Assembly: GCF_910594005.1 (NCBI RefSeq)
Contig: NC_057819.1
Location: 125,089,669 to 125,153,668 of the forward strand
Length of the DNA: 64,000 nucleotides
Source: Cervus elaphus
Lineage: Eukaryota > Chordata > Mammalia > Artiodactyla > Cervidae
Direction: 5' to 3'
The notes beneath the pieces were generated by a model. That model had not been told where the DNA came from. It searched no databases and saw nothing but the letters and a program-made list of their open reading frames with translations. The position numbers were made by a program, and so were the translations under genes. Positions 33,251 through 44,645 of the stretch are shown here, piece after piece; position 1 is the stretch's first letter, and each line of letters starts with the position of its first letter.

Positions 33251-36200
33251 CCGGAGGGCTGGGAACTGGCCAGTGCGGGTGGGGCTCTGAGGGTCTGGAT
33301 GTCCCTCCTGGTGTGGGGGTGGCCGGGGGTCCAGGACAAGGAGGGTTGGGAACTCCCAGAGTTGCTGGGTGGCAGGGGGCTGGGCTCCAAGGTTCTCAAG
33401 GGACACTTGCAGCCACACCACCCCCATCGGTTCCCAGGTGGTGGCAGACCCGAGACATCCAGCTGGGGTCCAGGGGCCACCGACAGGTTTGAGGGAATCT
33501 GTGAACCCCCAAACAGAATGCAAAATGGCACATGTGCCCGCGAGTGTGCACACACAGGTGTTATTGGACGCTGACGGTCTAATACTTTGATCAGATTCTT
33601 AGAGGAGGCTGTGATCCAAAGGTTAAGAACCCCGGCTGGGGGTGCAGACTTTCTGGGTGACATGTGAGCCAGGGTGGGGCCAGCAGGGATGTCAGCGTTT
33701 CTCAGTCTCTATCGGGCCTTTCATTCCTTGATATGAAAAACAGACATTTTCTCCATCTTATACAAAAGTTCTTTTGCAACAGCGTCCTTTGCCCCCCCTC
33801 CCCCTTCCCTGCATCCTGACAACTGCCCTAGGCTTCTCAAGAGCTGCCCCTGGTCAAGCCGGTCTCCATCCCCAAAGTCTGAGATAGTTCTAGCATCTTA
33901 TCATATCAAGAGAAGTGAAACAATCTGTCTTGAGAAACACAACTCTGTTGTGATGATAAAATTGTGGGGGGAGGAGTTTCTCCCCGTCTCCCACGGTCTC
34001 TCCAATCTGTTTGGATGTCCTCCCTGCACTTTTTGTTTTGTGATCACTCCTCCCAGGACCTCTCCCACTGGCTCTACTCAGTCAGGAGATGTAGAAGCAA
34101 GGATGCTGGATTGGGGTGCTCGGGGCAAAGCAGAGAGACTGAGTCTCACTCTTCCTCGCCTTGGAATTTCTTCTCCACCTCTGTGCTCCACATGTCTGCC
34201 TGGAAAGCTAAGATATCAAAACGAGAGGAGGAGGGGAGTGCATTTCTGACATGCACCCAGCACACCTTCTCACCAGGGCGAGCTGAGAATGGTGGCGATG
34301 GAAGAAGACAGAGAGGATCTGGGTTGTGGAGAGACCCCGGCCATCAACTCGCTTCTGTGGGAGCAGAGGCACGAGTGACCCTGATCCTCCGTAGCCTTGG
34401 AGAACTTCAAGGACACCATGGAAAGATTAAGTAAATGCTTTTCCCCTGGAGATATGGTTTTATTTCAGCTGGCGTTAGAAGACTCAGAACTGCTCACGAT
34501 CTTTGGCATGTGTCTGAGACTTGGCAAACCCTACATCCCTGGTAGCTTATCCACACAGGAAAACCCAGAGATAAGCTCGTCTTCATTCCGTGCATAACCC
34601 GAGGACACTTCCCGGTCAACAAGACCCCAGGCCAGCACACCCACTGACCTTCCTCTAGTTGTTCTGTCCTCGAATAACCTTCAAAGCAGGGAGATGGCAG
34701 TAATTGAAGAGGCCAGTAGGCTACATCTTCATGCAGCCCCTGTGGGTTCTTCCTGGACATTAGAGGATTCAGGTCTTTCTCAGAACTCCTGTGAACTGGG
34801 AACCCCCTGAGTGCAATGGGAAAGCCCTCCTTTGTCCTGCCTAGGAGACTCAGATCTGGGAAAGTCCTGGACCAATACCAGAATTCAATGTGCATGAAGT
34901 TGGGCATACAGCTTGAAAGAGAAACAGACGTGGAGATGGAAGGTTTGTTCCCTTCTTGCCTCCATGCAAGATGGCTTTGGTGTCGAAGAACTAAAAGACA
35001 GTTACCTCTAAGATCATTCCAAGACATGAGTTCAGAGGCCCAATATAGAGCAGAGCTCTAGAAATACAACCAAAGAGGGACCGTCCCTTTCAGCAGCAGT
35101 TGGCTTGTCCTAACAGGAGGCTTCGAGTCTGCAACCAGGGGATGCTGCCCTACCTCGGTGGGTCTTAGTCTACAAAGCAGAGCCAGGTCCAGGGTCTCTT
35201 CCTGGAACCTGTGAAGACAGATGTGTCCAGAGTACAATGCAACTGTCACAAGCATCCTACCCAGTGGGCTTTGGGTGGGGCCCCTTCATCAGACACTTGT
35301 GTCGTCTTTAGTGGGATAAAGGAAAGACATGCATAGTCTCACAACACTTTAAATCACATTGTTCTTTCAAATTTTTTTCATGCCAAATTGAGGGGAACAC
35401 TGTGTTTTCAGAATGTTTTGTATTGTGGGGGATTTGGGGTCAAGTGTGAGAATATTCATGATAACTATCATTACAAGAATGATCTTCTTCCCTCTTTCCT
35501 GTTGGTTTGAGCCCCCAAATCTCCCAAGAGTTAGAAAGAGATTACTCTTCTTTTTTTTTTTTGAGGCAGAAACTGGGGGGTGGGTGTGTTGATACTAAAT
35601 GTGGCAACAAAAGCCTGGGGTTTCCCAAGATATTCATGAGAAGCAGAAGACTCTGAGGCGTGGGAAGTTCCAGAGAACAGGAACTGAAGTCTGAGTACAC
35701 GTTGGGTAGTGCCATCGGGGCCCACAACCCAAGCCAACAGACAACTGGGCAAAGATTCGAAAGTCTACGCGCCCAGAGAAAGCAAAGTCTGCCCTTAAGC
35801 AAAGAAATATTATGTCACGCAAATACGGAGCTGGCTGGGGCCTTCATGCCCTTTGTCAGGTATTTCCTCAAAGTGGTAAGTAGTAAAGATTTTGGCGATG
35901 TTTGATTCTCTCCATCGTGGCTATAGCTTGCCTCCCCCAGCCCACCCCAACCCCACCCAGAGCAACCAGGGCAGAATGTTCTCAGTTCAGCAAATATCTT
36001 CCCCTAGGACAGTCTGGGCCAGGGCTAGGACAAGAGTGATAGTTAAAAAAAAAAAGAGGTAACAAATCAGAACTCAAAGCCAGCAGTCATGCCTGGGGCA
36101 GAGTTCATCAACCCTGTAATGGGTCAGAGGCCAAGGCTAACCAGAATGATGACCCTCCACCCCACGGGATCGAGGTCTCTTAGGTTCCCAGAGGAGCCAT

Positions 36201-37409
36201 AGACCACGCCCATCCTGGAATTCCCTAGGAGCCCGCACCTCCTACACAAGGATGTCTGGGCCAAACTCCTCAAGTTTTCCTGAACATTCCCACATTCTCA
36301 GACACGGGTTGCTCATGGGATGTAAAACCCAGCGGCTCACGGTCGGGGGAGGGGAGCACACTGCCCGGAATCTCTGCCCAAAGGCAGCACATTCTGTGCA
36401 CTCCCTGGTTTGGCAATTCCTTCTCTCTTCCCGGGCACGTCACGATGCTCACTGTTTTCTCCTTCTTGGAAAAAACTACGTGACCTCAGTTAACGTCTGC
36501 AAGACGCACAGCTCTAGATAGGCAAAGCCTGTTATTAGCAGCTCTGTGATTTTTTTTTCCCACTGAGGCCTCTCCCAGCTATTTTTGGGCCAGGTTGCCC
36601 AGCCATCCCAGTCTCAAGGGCAGAGATCGGTATTGCAAACTTTTGAATTCTGTTCCAAAGGGTAACGAAAGGCAGGCAGGCTCCGGTGGTGGTGTCCCTC
36701 GGCCAAGGGAGGGGGGTGGGAGAGATTCCATGGAGATCTGGAGAAGGAGCTGAGATGGAAACTTGGCAGCCAGACCCAGCTTCCCTGGCTGCTGGCCCAC
36801 CCTCATTGCTCCTGGATGGCACTGCCCGTGTTCTGGAAGGCTCCGGGGCAGGTGGGAGTCGGACTGATAGCTGCCAGGATGGAACAGGCTAATCTGTGAG
36901 TGATCTTCAGGCCTGGGGAAGACACGCCCACTCAAAGGAGGAGTCCCCTCAGAACTCCATGCCAAGTTGGGCAGTAGGGGATAGAAAAATACAGTCGCCG
37001 TCTTTCTTTTGCCTTTTATATGCCTCCTGACTCTAATCAAGCCACTTAATGCCCCATGCCTCAGTTTCTCCATCTCTCAATGCTTACTCCCGTTTCCTAG
37101 CACTTTCAGTTACCAAGAGAGAGTCCTAGACAGACCAGTTAGGTAAGACTACTTTACTTGATGCGCAAAATAGGAGGCCCTCTGGTGGACGGCACAATTC
37201 TATGCCTTTCACCATGAGTGAATGAGTAAGTAGACACATGAATGAACAATTAAAGTGAAGAATTTTTTAGTCTTTCATGCAGAGCCACAGAAATCAAAGG
37301 ATGAGAGAATTTCCAGGAGAAGGTCGTGGTTAAGTCTCCTATGATGCACAAAAGACAAGGACAATGAAAATTAAAGAAAAACCTGGTTGTACATGATTGC
37401 TGACTGGGA
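33251..37409. other. Intergenic sequence between the two head-to-head genes, mostly unassigned
   Basis: No exon, RNA gene or clear repeat except a short MIR-like piece near 37030-37085 (GCCTCAGTTTCTCCATCTCT). Long non-coding transcription cannot be judged from sequence. Confidence 0.45.
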
Positions 37410-38300
37410 GGAGGGCAATTTCATGCCACAGCCTTCTGGGAAGGTAGTGTCTATTCACCAGAAGATGCAAATCCCCTTTGACCTAGTCATCTTTCTTCCA
37501 GGAATTTATCCTGCAGATATACTTACAATTGGGCTCCAATAAGTAAGTTCTGGGATATGCCCCCAAAGCATTGCTGTAATGCAGAAAGATCATAGATACC
37601 TAAAATGACATCATTAGGGGCCTGGTAAAGTAAATTACAGAACATCCATACAGCAGATAGCACGTGTCTCCTTAGAGAATGAAGCTGCTCTCTATGTAAT
37701 GATATAGAACAGGCATTCATGTGAGGTGAAAAATTACAAACTTTATTGAAAAACATTAAAGAAGACCTCAGTAAATGGAAAGGCAAACCATGTTCTTGGG
37801 TAAAAGACTCATCACCATAAAAATTTCAATTCTCTCCCAATTAATCTACATATTCAAAGCAATTCCATTCAAAATCCTAAAAAGCTGGGGTGGGCTGGAT
37901 GTTGTGGGAGGGAGGGGGGAATTGTCCTACAACATATAAATGCTTATTAAAAAGAGGCAATAATGAGGACAGTGGTATTGGAGCTACTATGAAAAATTAC
38001 ACCAGTACAACCTAATAGAAAGCCCCCCAAACAGACCCACGTATATATGGAAACTTGATCTATGACCAAACAGGCAGTATGATATGCATACATATCAATG
38101 GGAAAAGGATTATTTTCTGAAAAACACCAATGAGATATCTCATTGGGGCATCTGTAGGAGAAGAAACAGAAGTGACGAAAATACATGATACACAACCTCT
38201 CAGTACTCAGACACTATCCCAGAGAAGATATTTAATGCCATAGTTGGCAAAATTAATAACCTGATAATATCTCTGGAGTGACTTGATCTCTCATCCACTG
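37410..38300 (+). repeat. L1 LINE fragments (sense), 3' region and ORF2
   Basis: CAGGAATTTATCCTGCAGAT near 37499 and AGAACATCCATACAGCA near 37637 resemble an L1ME-type 3' region. GAAAAACATTAAAGAAGACC near 37748 and AAGCAATTCCATTCAAAATC near 37857 resemble L1 ORF2 sense sequence. All frames are broken. Confidence 0.65.
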
Positions 38301-38371
38301 CATAGTTTTATTTCTTGTTGTAAAAGTTATAAAAGTTATAATAGGCATATATATTGTTCAGGGATACATTG

Positions 38372-38776
38372 TGAAAGTGAAAGTCACTCAGTGGTGCCCG
38401 ACTCTTTGCGACCCAGGCCTGAATACTGAAGTGGGTAGCCATTCCCTTCGCCAGGGGATCTTCCCAACCCAGGAATTGAAACCAGGTCTCCCGCATTGCA
38501 GATGGTTTCTTCACTGTCTGAGCCACAAGGGAAGTCCATGAGTACTGCAGTGGGGAGCCTATCCCTTCTGCAGTGGATCTTCCCAACTCAGGAATCGAAC
38601 CAGGGTCTCCTGCATTGCAGGCAGATTCTTCACCAGCTGAGCCACAGGGAAGCCCCAGAATACTGGAGTGGGTAGCCAATCCCTTCTCCAGGGGATCTTC
38701 CCAACCCAGGAATTGAACTGGGGTCCCCTGCATTGCAGGTGGATTCTTTACCAACTGAGCTATCAGGAAAGCCCCA
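38372..38776 (-). repeat. Bov-tA SINE (antisense) with tandemly triplicated head
   Basis: After one BovA-type start (AAGTCACTCAGTGGTGCCC), the tRNA-like half occurs three times. Each unit runs from GA(A/G)TACTG to the GGGAAG(T/C)CC-like end and starts at 38421, 38540 and 38658. The period is 118-119 bp. Confidence 0.92.
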
Positions 38777-38849
38777 TATATATGTAGATATCTTAATAAA
38801 TAAAAGATTTGAAGAATTTAAAGTAATAATAATATATATGATATATATG

Positions 38850-39440
38850 GTGCTGGAGAAGACTTTTGAGAGTCCTTTGGACAGTAAGGAGATCAAACCA
38901 TTCAATTCTAAAGGAAATCAACCTTGAATATTCATTGGAAGGATTGATGCTGAGGCTGAAGCTCCAATACTTTGGCCACCTGAGGTGAAGAGCCAACTCA
39001 CTGGAAAAGACCCTGATGCTGGGAAAGATTGAGGACAGGAGGAGAAGTGGGTGACAGGGAATGAGATGGTTGGATCGCATCACTGAATCAATGGACATGA
39101 GTTTAAGCAAACTCTGGGAGATAGTGAGGGGCTTCCCAGGTGGCTCAGTGGTAAAGAATCTGCCTGCCAATGCAGGAGACTCAAGAGACGCAGGTTCGAT
39201 CCCTGAGTCAGGAAGATCCCCTGGAGCAGGAAATGGCAACCCACTTCAATATTCTTGCCTGGAAAATACCATGGACAGAGGAGTCTGGTGGGCTGCAGCC
39301 CATGGGGTCGCAAAGACTCAAACACAGCTGAGCATGGCCCAGTCAGTCCAGGAGACAGTGAAGGACAGGGAGGCCTGGCGTGCTGCAGTCCTCAGCGGGA
39401 GCTGAGTTAGACACAACTTAGTGACTGAACAAACACAAAT
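38850..39440 (+). repeat. BovB LINE 3' end interrupted by a Bov-tA SINE
   Basis: GGAGAAGACTTTTGAGAGTC, TGAATATTCATTGGAAGG and CCCTGATGCTGGGAAAG lead to about 39127. After the SINE the tail resumes GAGACAGTGAAGGACAGG and ends GACACAACTTAGTGACTGAA. Confidence 0.93.
39128..39341 (+). repeat. Bov-tA SINE inserted in BovB
   Basis: A full-length copy (GGGCTTCCCAGGTGGCTCAG to CACAGCTGAGC). GGAGATAGTGA precedes it and GGAGACAGTGA follows it, consistent with a decayed target duplication. Confidence 0.93.
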
Positions 39441-39524
39441 ATGGTGTATGGCCAGGATTCAGTTTAGCATGATAGGAAACAAATGAATTCAAGAAGGGTG
39501 CCCCCACCCTAAGAAAAGGCAGAA

Positions 39525-39725
39525 CCATGTTTAGCACATTTGCATTTTTTAAAAGGTAATTTAATGTATGTGTTTATGATTAGTCTGTGCGTCATAAAAA
39601 AGCTCCACAAAAAACTAGTAATAGTGATTGCCTCTGGGCAGGGAATGCCAAACAGGGTAGTGGGGGGTGGGGATTGTTTTTCACTGTGCACCATTAATAT
39701 AATTTGAATTTTTCCCTTGTGCATC
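39525..39725 (+). repeat. L1 3' UTR-like remnant
   Basis: GTGATTGCCTCTGGGCAGGG near 39626 and a GGGTAGTGGGGGGTGGGG stretch, followed by AATTTGAATTTTTCCC, resemble the 3' end of an L1ME-type element. Confidence 0.45.
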
Positions 39726-40168
39726 TGTAAGCTCTGGAGAGACCCAGGGGTGTTTGCAGGCACCAAAAGACTGAATCAGGTGCAGATAAGAGCGCTGAGA
39801 CACCCTCCTAGCCCAGCTCTTGGTGAAGCGCCACTGCTATCAGGCTTTTTTCAGGATTTCTAAAACAGGCACATTGCAGGACTTGGGAATGTAGGGCCAG
39901 GATCCCTTTTAACACTTTCAAGAAAACAGTCTGGAAAAAAAAAAAAAGAAAACAGTCTGGGGGTTGGGAAGGAGACTGGCAAAAACAGGATGAAATCAGA
40001 GACCCTCATTTGGGAGAGGGTTCGTTGATTGCAAATCAGTGGCAGGGAAACCTCCACCTCGTTCCCAGAACACTTCTGCCTGTAGCCCTGTGTCCGAACC
40101 TTTTCTTTGTAAACGATCAACATTCCGATGTGGCCGATTAGAACAGCCAAGGAGAGGGGTTCTCGGAA

Positions 40169-40390
40169 ACTGAAAGTGTTAGTTGCTCAGTCCTGTCCCA
40201 CTCTTTGCGACCGCACGGACTGTGGCCCGCCGGACTTCTCTGTCCATGGGATTCTCCAGGCAAGAATACTGGAGTGGGTTGCCATGCCCGCCTCCAAGGG
40301 ATCTTCCCGACCCAGGGATCGGACGTGCATCTCCTAGGTCTTGTGCACTGGCAAGCAGGTTCTTCACCACTAGCGCCACCTGGGAAGCCC
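40169..40390 (-). repeat. Bov-tA SINE (antisense)
   Basis: AGTTGCTCAGTCCTGTCCC at the start and AGCGCCACCTGGGAAGCCC at the end. A 46-base piece of Bov-tA body (40439-40484, GAATACTGGAGTGGGTTGC) lies just past a G-run. Confidence 0.93.
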
Positions 40391-40405
40391 TAAAGAATAA
40401 GGAGT

Positions 40406-40437
40406 GGGGCGCGGGGGGGGGGGGGGGGGGGGCGGGG
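40406..40437 (+). repeat. 20-base G-run with flanking G-tracts
   Basis: GGGG, CGC, 20 G at 40413-40432, then C and GGGG. It sits between two Bov-tA pieces about 350 bp upstream of the likely CANT1 initiation region. Confidence 0.9.
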
Positions 40438-40619
40438 AAGAATACTGGAGTGGGTTGCTATTTCCTTCTCCAGGGATCGATACAGGCGGATAGGGTTGCA
40501 GAAAGGGGCCCAAGCTTCCCTGCCTCCAGGCGAGGGATTCTACAATCTCAGCTGGAGGAATGATAACTCCTTTCTCAAAACCTTCATTCCATCCCCCCAA
40601 CTTCCATTTAGGCCAAAGT

Positions 40620-41040
40620 TCCAGAATTACTGGCCGAAAAGGGCCTGCGGGTGGAGCACACCAGCCTCGGGCCCCCTTCCAGCGAGCGGCTCCTCCCCCT
40701 TGACCTGCTCGCTGAGCAGCAAAAAAAAAAAAACCACAACTCCCAGAAGCCCGCCGTGGGCGTCGGCGCGCAGCCGCAGAGCGGGGGCTGCCGGGAGCGT
40801 GTTGCCCGGAGGCGGGGCGAGCGCGCCGGGCGGAAGTTGGCCGCCCGCTGGGTCCCCGGCGCTACCCGCAGCGAGGCCCCGCCGCCCGCGGGCCCCGGAG
40901 CCAGACCGCACCGGGTGAGTGACGGCCTGCCGGCGGCTCGCCGGCGCCTGCTGCCCGCTCCGACCCCGCCGCGTCCCTCCTCCGACCCTGCAGGCTCCAT
41001 CCCCCTTCTCCCTGAACGGCGCCCCCGCCCCCCTTGACTC
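40620..41040 (+). promoter_or_regulatory. CANT1: CANT1 CpG-island promoter
   Basis: CpG-dense and TATA-less. It contains ACAACTCCCAGAAGCCC at 40737-40753, close to the ZNF143/THAP11-bound ACTACAATTCCCAG motif. It also has a GGCGGGGCG Sp1-type box near 40811 and an ETS-like GGGCGGAAGT near 40828. Downstream, CACCGG/GTGAGT supplies a strong splice donor at 40915. The gene is CANT1 by position and orientation. Confidence 0.8.
40780..40914 (+). other. CANT1: CANT1 noncoding first exon (5' UTR)
   Basis: Inferred from the CpG island and the GTGAGT donor at 40915-40920. The left edge is approximate, because TATA-less promoters initiate at several sites. Additional 5' UTR exons in the following 10.7 kb cannot be excluded. 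Confidence 0.55.
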
Positions 41041-41060
41041 GCTGACTAGGGTGGGACGCC

Positions 41061-41412
41061 TCCCTCTCCTCTGACTTGTAAGATTCTTACCTCCTCTGAC
41101 CTACGGGACACCTCCCCCCTCCGACTTAGGAGATACCTCCCTCGTGTGACTGCAGGACGACCCCCTCTGACCTGGGGGACTCGTCCCACCTTCTGACTGG
41201 CGCGGTCCACCACCCCCTCCTACTGCAGGACTCCTGGTCCCTCGGACTAGGCTGGGACATCACTCCCTCTGAACCTGGAGGATGCATTCCCTTCCTGAGG
41301 CTTAACTACCCTTGAGGACAACCCTCTCCTGCCCGCTGTGATTTCATTACCAGCCTCTCTGACCTCTGCAGGGCTTCTCCTGACCAGTTAGGGAACCCCT
41401 CCCCTCTCTGAC
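41061..41412 (+). repeat. Degenerate 25-bp minisatellite, about 9-12 copies
   Basis: The unit is roughly CCTCCCTCTGAC followed by TTGCAGGAC. The GAC core recurs at 41073, 41098, 41123, 41148, 41169, 41195, 41221 (TAC), 41245 and 41271 (GAAC). Three spacings are exactly 25 and the others 21-26. Looser copies occur at 41361, 41382 and 41410. Confidence 0.8.
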
Positions 41413-43799
41413 TGGCACTTTGTCACACCTGCAGCAGGTCAGCGTCCCCCACCCCAGCAGGCCTTCCTCTCCTTCCCCTCTTTGCTTCTGCACCCAGACT
41501 GTCTGCCCTGCCCCCTCTTCCCCCTCCCCTCCCCACCTTCTGGTCAGGATGGGCACCATTCCTAGGACAGGCGCTTTGCCCATCCCTGTGGCTTGTCGTG
41601 ACCCTTGCCCTCGCGTCCCTAGGCTTGGCAGGCCCCCTTCCGTTTGCCGGACACGTCTTTTTCCCAGGCACCTGAGGGTCCCCCAGGAGACGGGTGCCTT
41701 TTAGCTCTCCAGCTCTGTTTCCTTTGCCTGCCTCAGGGTATGTGCTTGACATCTTTTCCTACCCAATTCTGAGCAAATTGTAGATGTGGGAGCCCGCATC
41801 TGCTGAGGTCGAGTGAATCTTGCTGGCCCTTCTGTCTAAGGACCAAACCTTAACAAAAGCACGGGGTCTCCAGCGGTCCATGAAAAGAAAGCAGGTGCTG
41901 CAGCCCTTCAGGAGCCCTAGGGTCTCTGCAGCCTCACCCTCCTCTCCCTTTGAGGAGCTTAATTGAGAAAACTCTTCCTGGGCTGGGCTGTGGGCCTTCC
42001 TCCAGCCCCCAGCCTCACCCTACAGGCCTGCCAGTGGAACAGCCCAGCCTGAGCCTGTGGGCTCGGTGGGGCTCCTCCCAGAACTGCCAGCAAGCAGCCT
42101 GCCCCTGGGGCGCCTCCCTGCTGGTCTCAATGAGCCCTCTATTCCGCCTGAGAGGCACACTGACCAGCCAGCCACTCCCTCTGCACTTGGTAGGGGTGTT
42201 CTGTCCTGAGAGCGTCTTTGGGAGAGGACTCAGGGGAGAGGCGTTGGTCAGGCGCTGTCACGCGGCCTCTGCAGTGGTCTGGGGCCAGGATTCTCTGTCT
42301 TCTCACCTTTCTCGTCCCAGTTAACCTGATCTCCCAAGGCACTGTGACGTCACAGGGTGGTGGAGGAAATCCCCTTCAGGCAAGTATGCTTTGTGCAGCT
42401 CTGTGATCTGATCGTTCCATTCCTTCTGTTAGCTGAGGGTCTGCTTTCTTCCCCCTAAAGATGTTACCCAAATGTAGTTCACCCCTTATTTTCATAGCCC
42501 ACAGCAGTGATGTGTTTAAGCTGTCGATACTTGAGGGATTTCTTACCTGCCAGTCTGAATGCACCCTGCGGGTGTGCCCAGCCTCCCTGAGCCGCAGAGG
42601 CGGGGAGGCGGGACCCAGGGTGCACGAGGAGCGGCTGTGTCCGCCCCACTCCCTGAATGTGGCCTTTGAGGTGAGCACTGCGGGCTCCCACACACACGCC
42701 CCTTTCATCTGAGTCTCGGGACTTCCCAGCAGCAACGTGGCGGTCCTCGTGGCAGCTGTGGAGGGTAGGTGGACACATGCTCTAGTGTGTTCTCCTTCAG
42801 AAACAGAGTACCTCAGATCTGGAAATGTGGTCTGGAGTCCTGAAATGGGTCTACACTGTGATAAGTCATTTCTCTATCGTTCAGATGATTGTGGAATGGT
42901 ACCTAGGACATTGCGGGGGAAAAAGGTAGTGATGTTACTTTTCCCTCCAGTAACACTCTGGACTGTGGAGATTCCTGAAAAGATGTTTTTAAATGTCAAC
43001 ATTAGGGGAATTGAAAACTTGCATATTGATCTTTAACGACCTCTGTGTTGATTTCCCGTTTCACTAGACCAAGATGATCAATTAGAAAAAAATAATCCTG
43101 ATGCTAGAGAAAATCTGTTTGGGAAGGTGTTCAGTTTTCTCACTTCCTTTGCTTTTTTTTTTTCTTTTTATCCTACTTGTTTACCTCTAGTAGGTCCAGT
43201 CATTAAGTGGAACTCACAGCTTCAGGTTCAGAAGCAGAGCCCGATTTCCATTCGTGTTCAGCTGGGGAAACAGTCCATGGGGAATGAGGCAGGAGTAGGG
43301 CTCCACACAGCAGTGTGCAGAGGGGCCAGACCAGATACAGTTATGGTTACTGACGGTGTGGGGGTGAGGGTGAGGTTGGAGCCCCCACAGAAGGGCTCCA
43401 AGGGTTGAGTGAGTGCCAGATTGATACCTGCTACTGAGAAAAGTGCGGGGAGGAGATGTGCTCTCACACGTGCAGCTCCGCTGCCTGGGAGTAAGCCCTG
43501 ATTCAGGTGGATCATGGGATGATTATGTCTCGTATTTGTGGGCTCTCTGGGAAAACAGCCCCAGTGATGTGTGGTTTTGTGTGCGGCACCTCACTTTCAA
43601 CTGGAAAGATCACTTTTTGCTAAAAATCCTCCAAGTATAGCTTTAATGATACAACTGAAGCACATGCAGCCCTCCCATGATGGCAATAACTACAAACTGT
43701 GAATGATCCTGACACCCTGTGCCCACCCTGGAGACCCAGCCGTGTGTGAACGGCCCTGCCCCTTGGGAAAAGCCGGAGGTTCTTTCTCTGTCTCCCTCT

Positions 43800-44480
43800 T
43801 TGTGGTTGGCAGAATAATGCCCCCCGCCAAAGATGTCCACATCCTGACCCCCAGAATCTACAGATATATCACGTAGCAAGGGGGTATTAAGGATTCCCTG
43901 GTGGCTCAGATGTAAAGAGTGCCTACAATGCGGGAGACCTGGGTTTGATCTTGTGGTCAGGAAGATCCCCTGGAGAAGGAGATGGCAACCCACTCCAGTA
44001 TTCTTGCTTGGAGAATCCCATGGATGGAGGAGCCAGGCGGGCTACAGTCCATGGGGTCGCAAAGAGTCAGACACGACTGAGCTACTTTACTTTCACAAGG
44101 GGATATTAAGGTAGCAGATGGAATTAAGGTTGTTAACCCAAGACCTTAAAATAGGGAAACCATTCTGGGTTATCGAGCAATCACAGAGTCTTTAAACACA
44201 GAAAAGGGAGAGAGAACTTCAGAGGGAAGTGACGGCAGAAAGGCAGGGCGAGACAGCGTTGTTGCCGGCTTTGAAGGTGGAGGAAGGGGCCGCAAGCCAA
44301 GAAACGTGGGCAGCCGCGAGAAAGTGGGAAAGGCCAGCTCCTCGGGAAGGGACTCAGCCCTTGATTTTAGCCCGGTGAGACCCATGTCAGACTTCCGTCC
44401 TCCAAGACCGTAAAGCGACTTTGTGGTGTGTAAGCTGCCGAGTCTGCGGTAATTTGTTAATAGCAGCAACAGAAAACAAA
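43800..44480 (+). repeat. MaLR (MLT1-type) LTR split by a Bov-tA SINE
   Basis: GCAGAATAATGCCCCCC and CACATCCTGACCCCCAGAAT start it. After the SINE it resumes through AAGGTTGTTAACCCAAGACC and ends GCGGTAATTTGTTAATAGCA, the expected LTR order. Confidence 0.8.
43892..44096 (+). repeat. Bov-tA SINE nested in the MLT1 LTR
   Basis: GATTCCCTGGTGGCTCAGA to GACTGAGCTACTTTACTTTC. The 14-bp duplications are AAGGGGGTATTAAG (43878-43891) and AAGGGGATATTAAG (44097-44110). Confidence 0.95.
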
Positions 44481-44645
44481 CTCACTCCTCTTGGGTAGTA
44501 AAGCAAGCCAGAGGGCTGAAAAATAGGTTACCTCGAGCTGTATGTAACCGGATTCAGCACACAGTTGTGAATGCCTGTATACAAAGTAAGAGGAGCTGGG
44601 GAAGGTGCAGACTCAGGCAGGGCCCAGAGTTTCAGCCCTGACCTC

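Noticed and set aside
32280..33290. 336-codon plus-strand open frame
   Set aside because: It begins inside a Bov-tA SINE and continues through the CpG-rich promoter. Low stop density there reflects GC content, and no domain is visible.
32720..33553. 277-codon minus-strand open frame over the C1QTNF1 promoter
   Set aside because: GC-driven open frame with repetitive Pro/Gly/Ala content. It is not conserved in any family I recognise.
38421..38776. CRISPR-like or satellite array
   Set aside because: The 118-119 bp units are tandem Bov-tA heads without spacers, in a eukaryotic genome.
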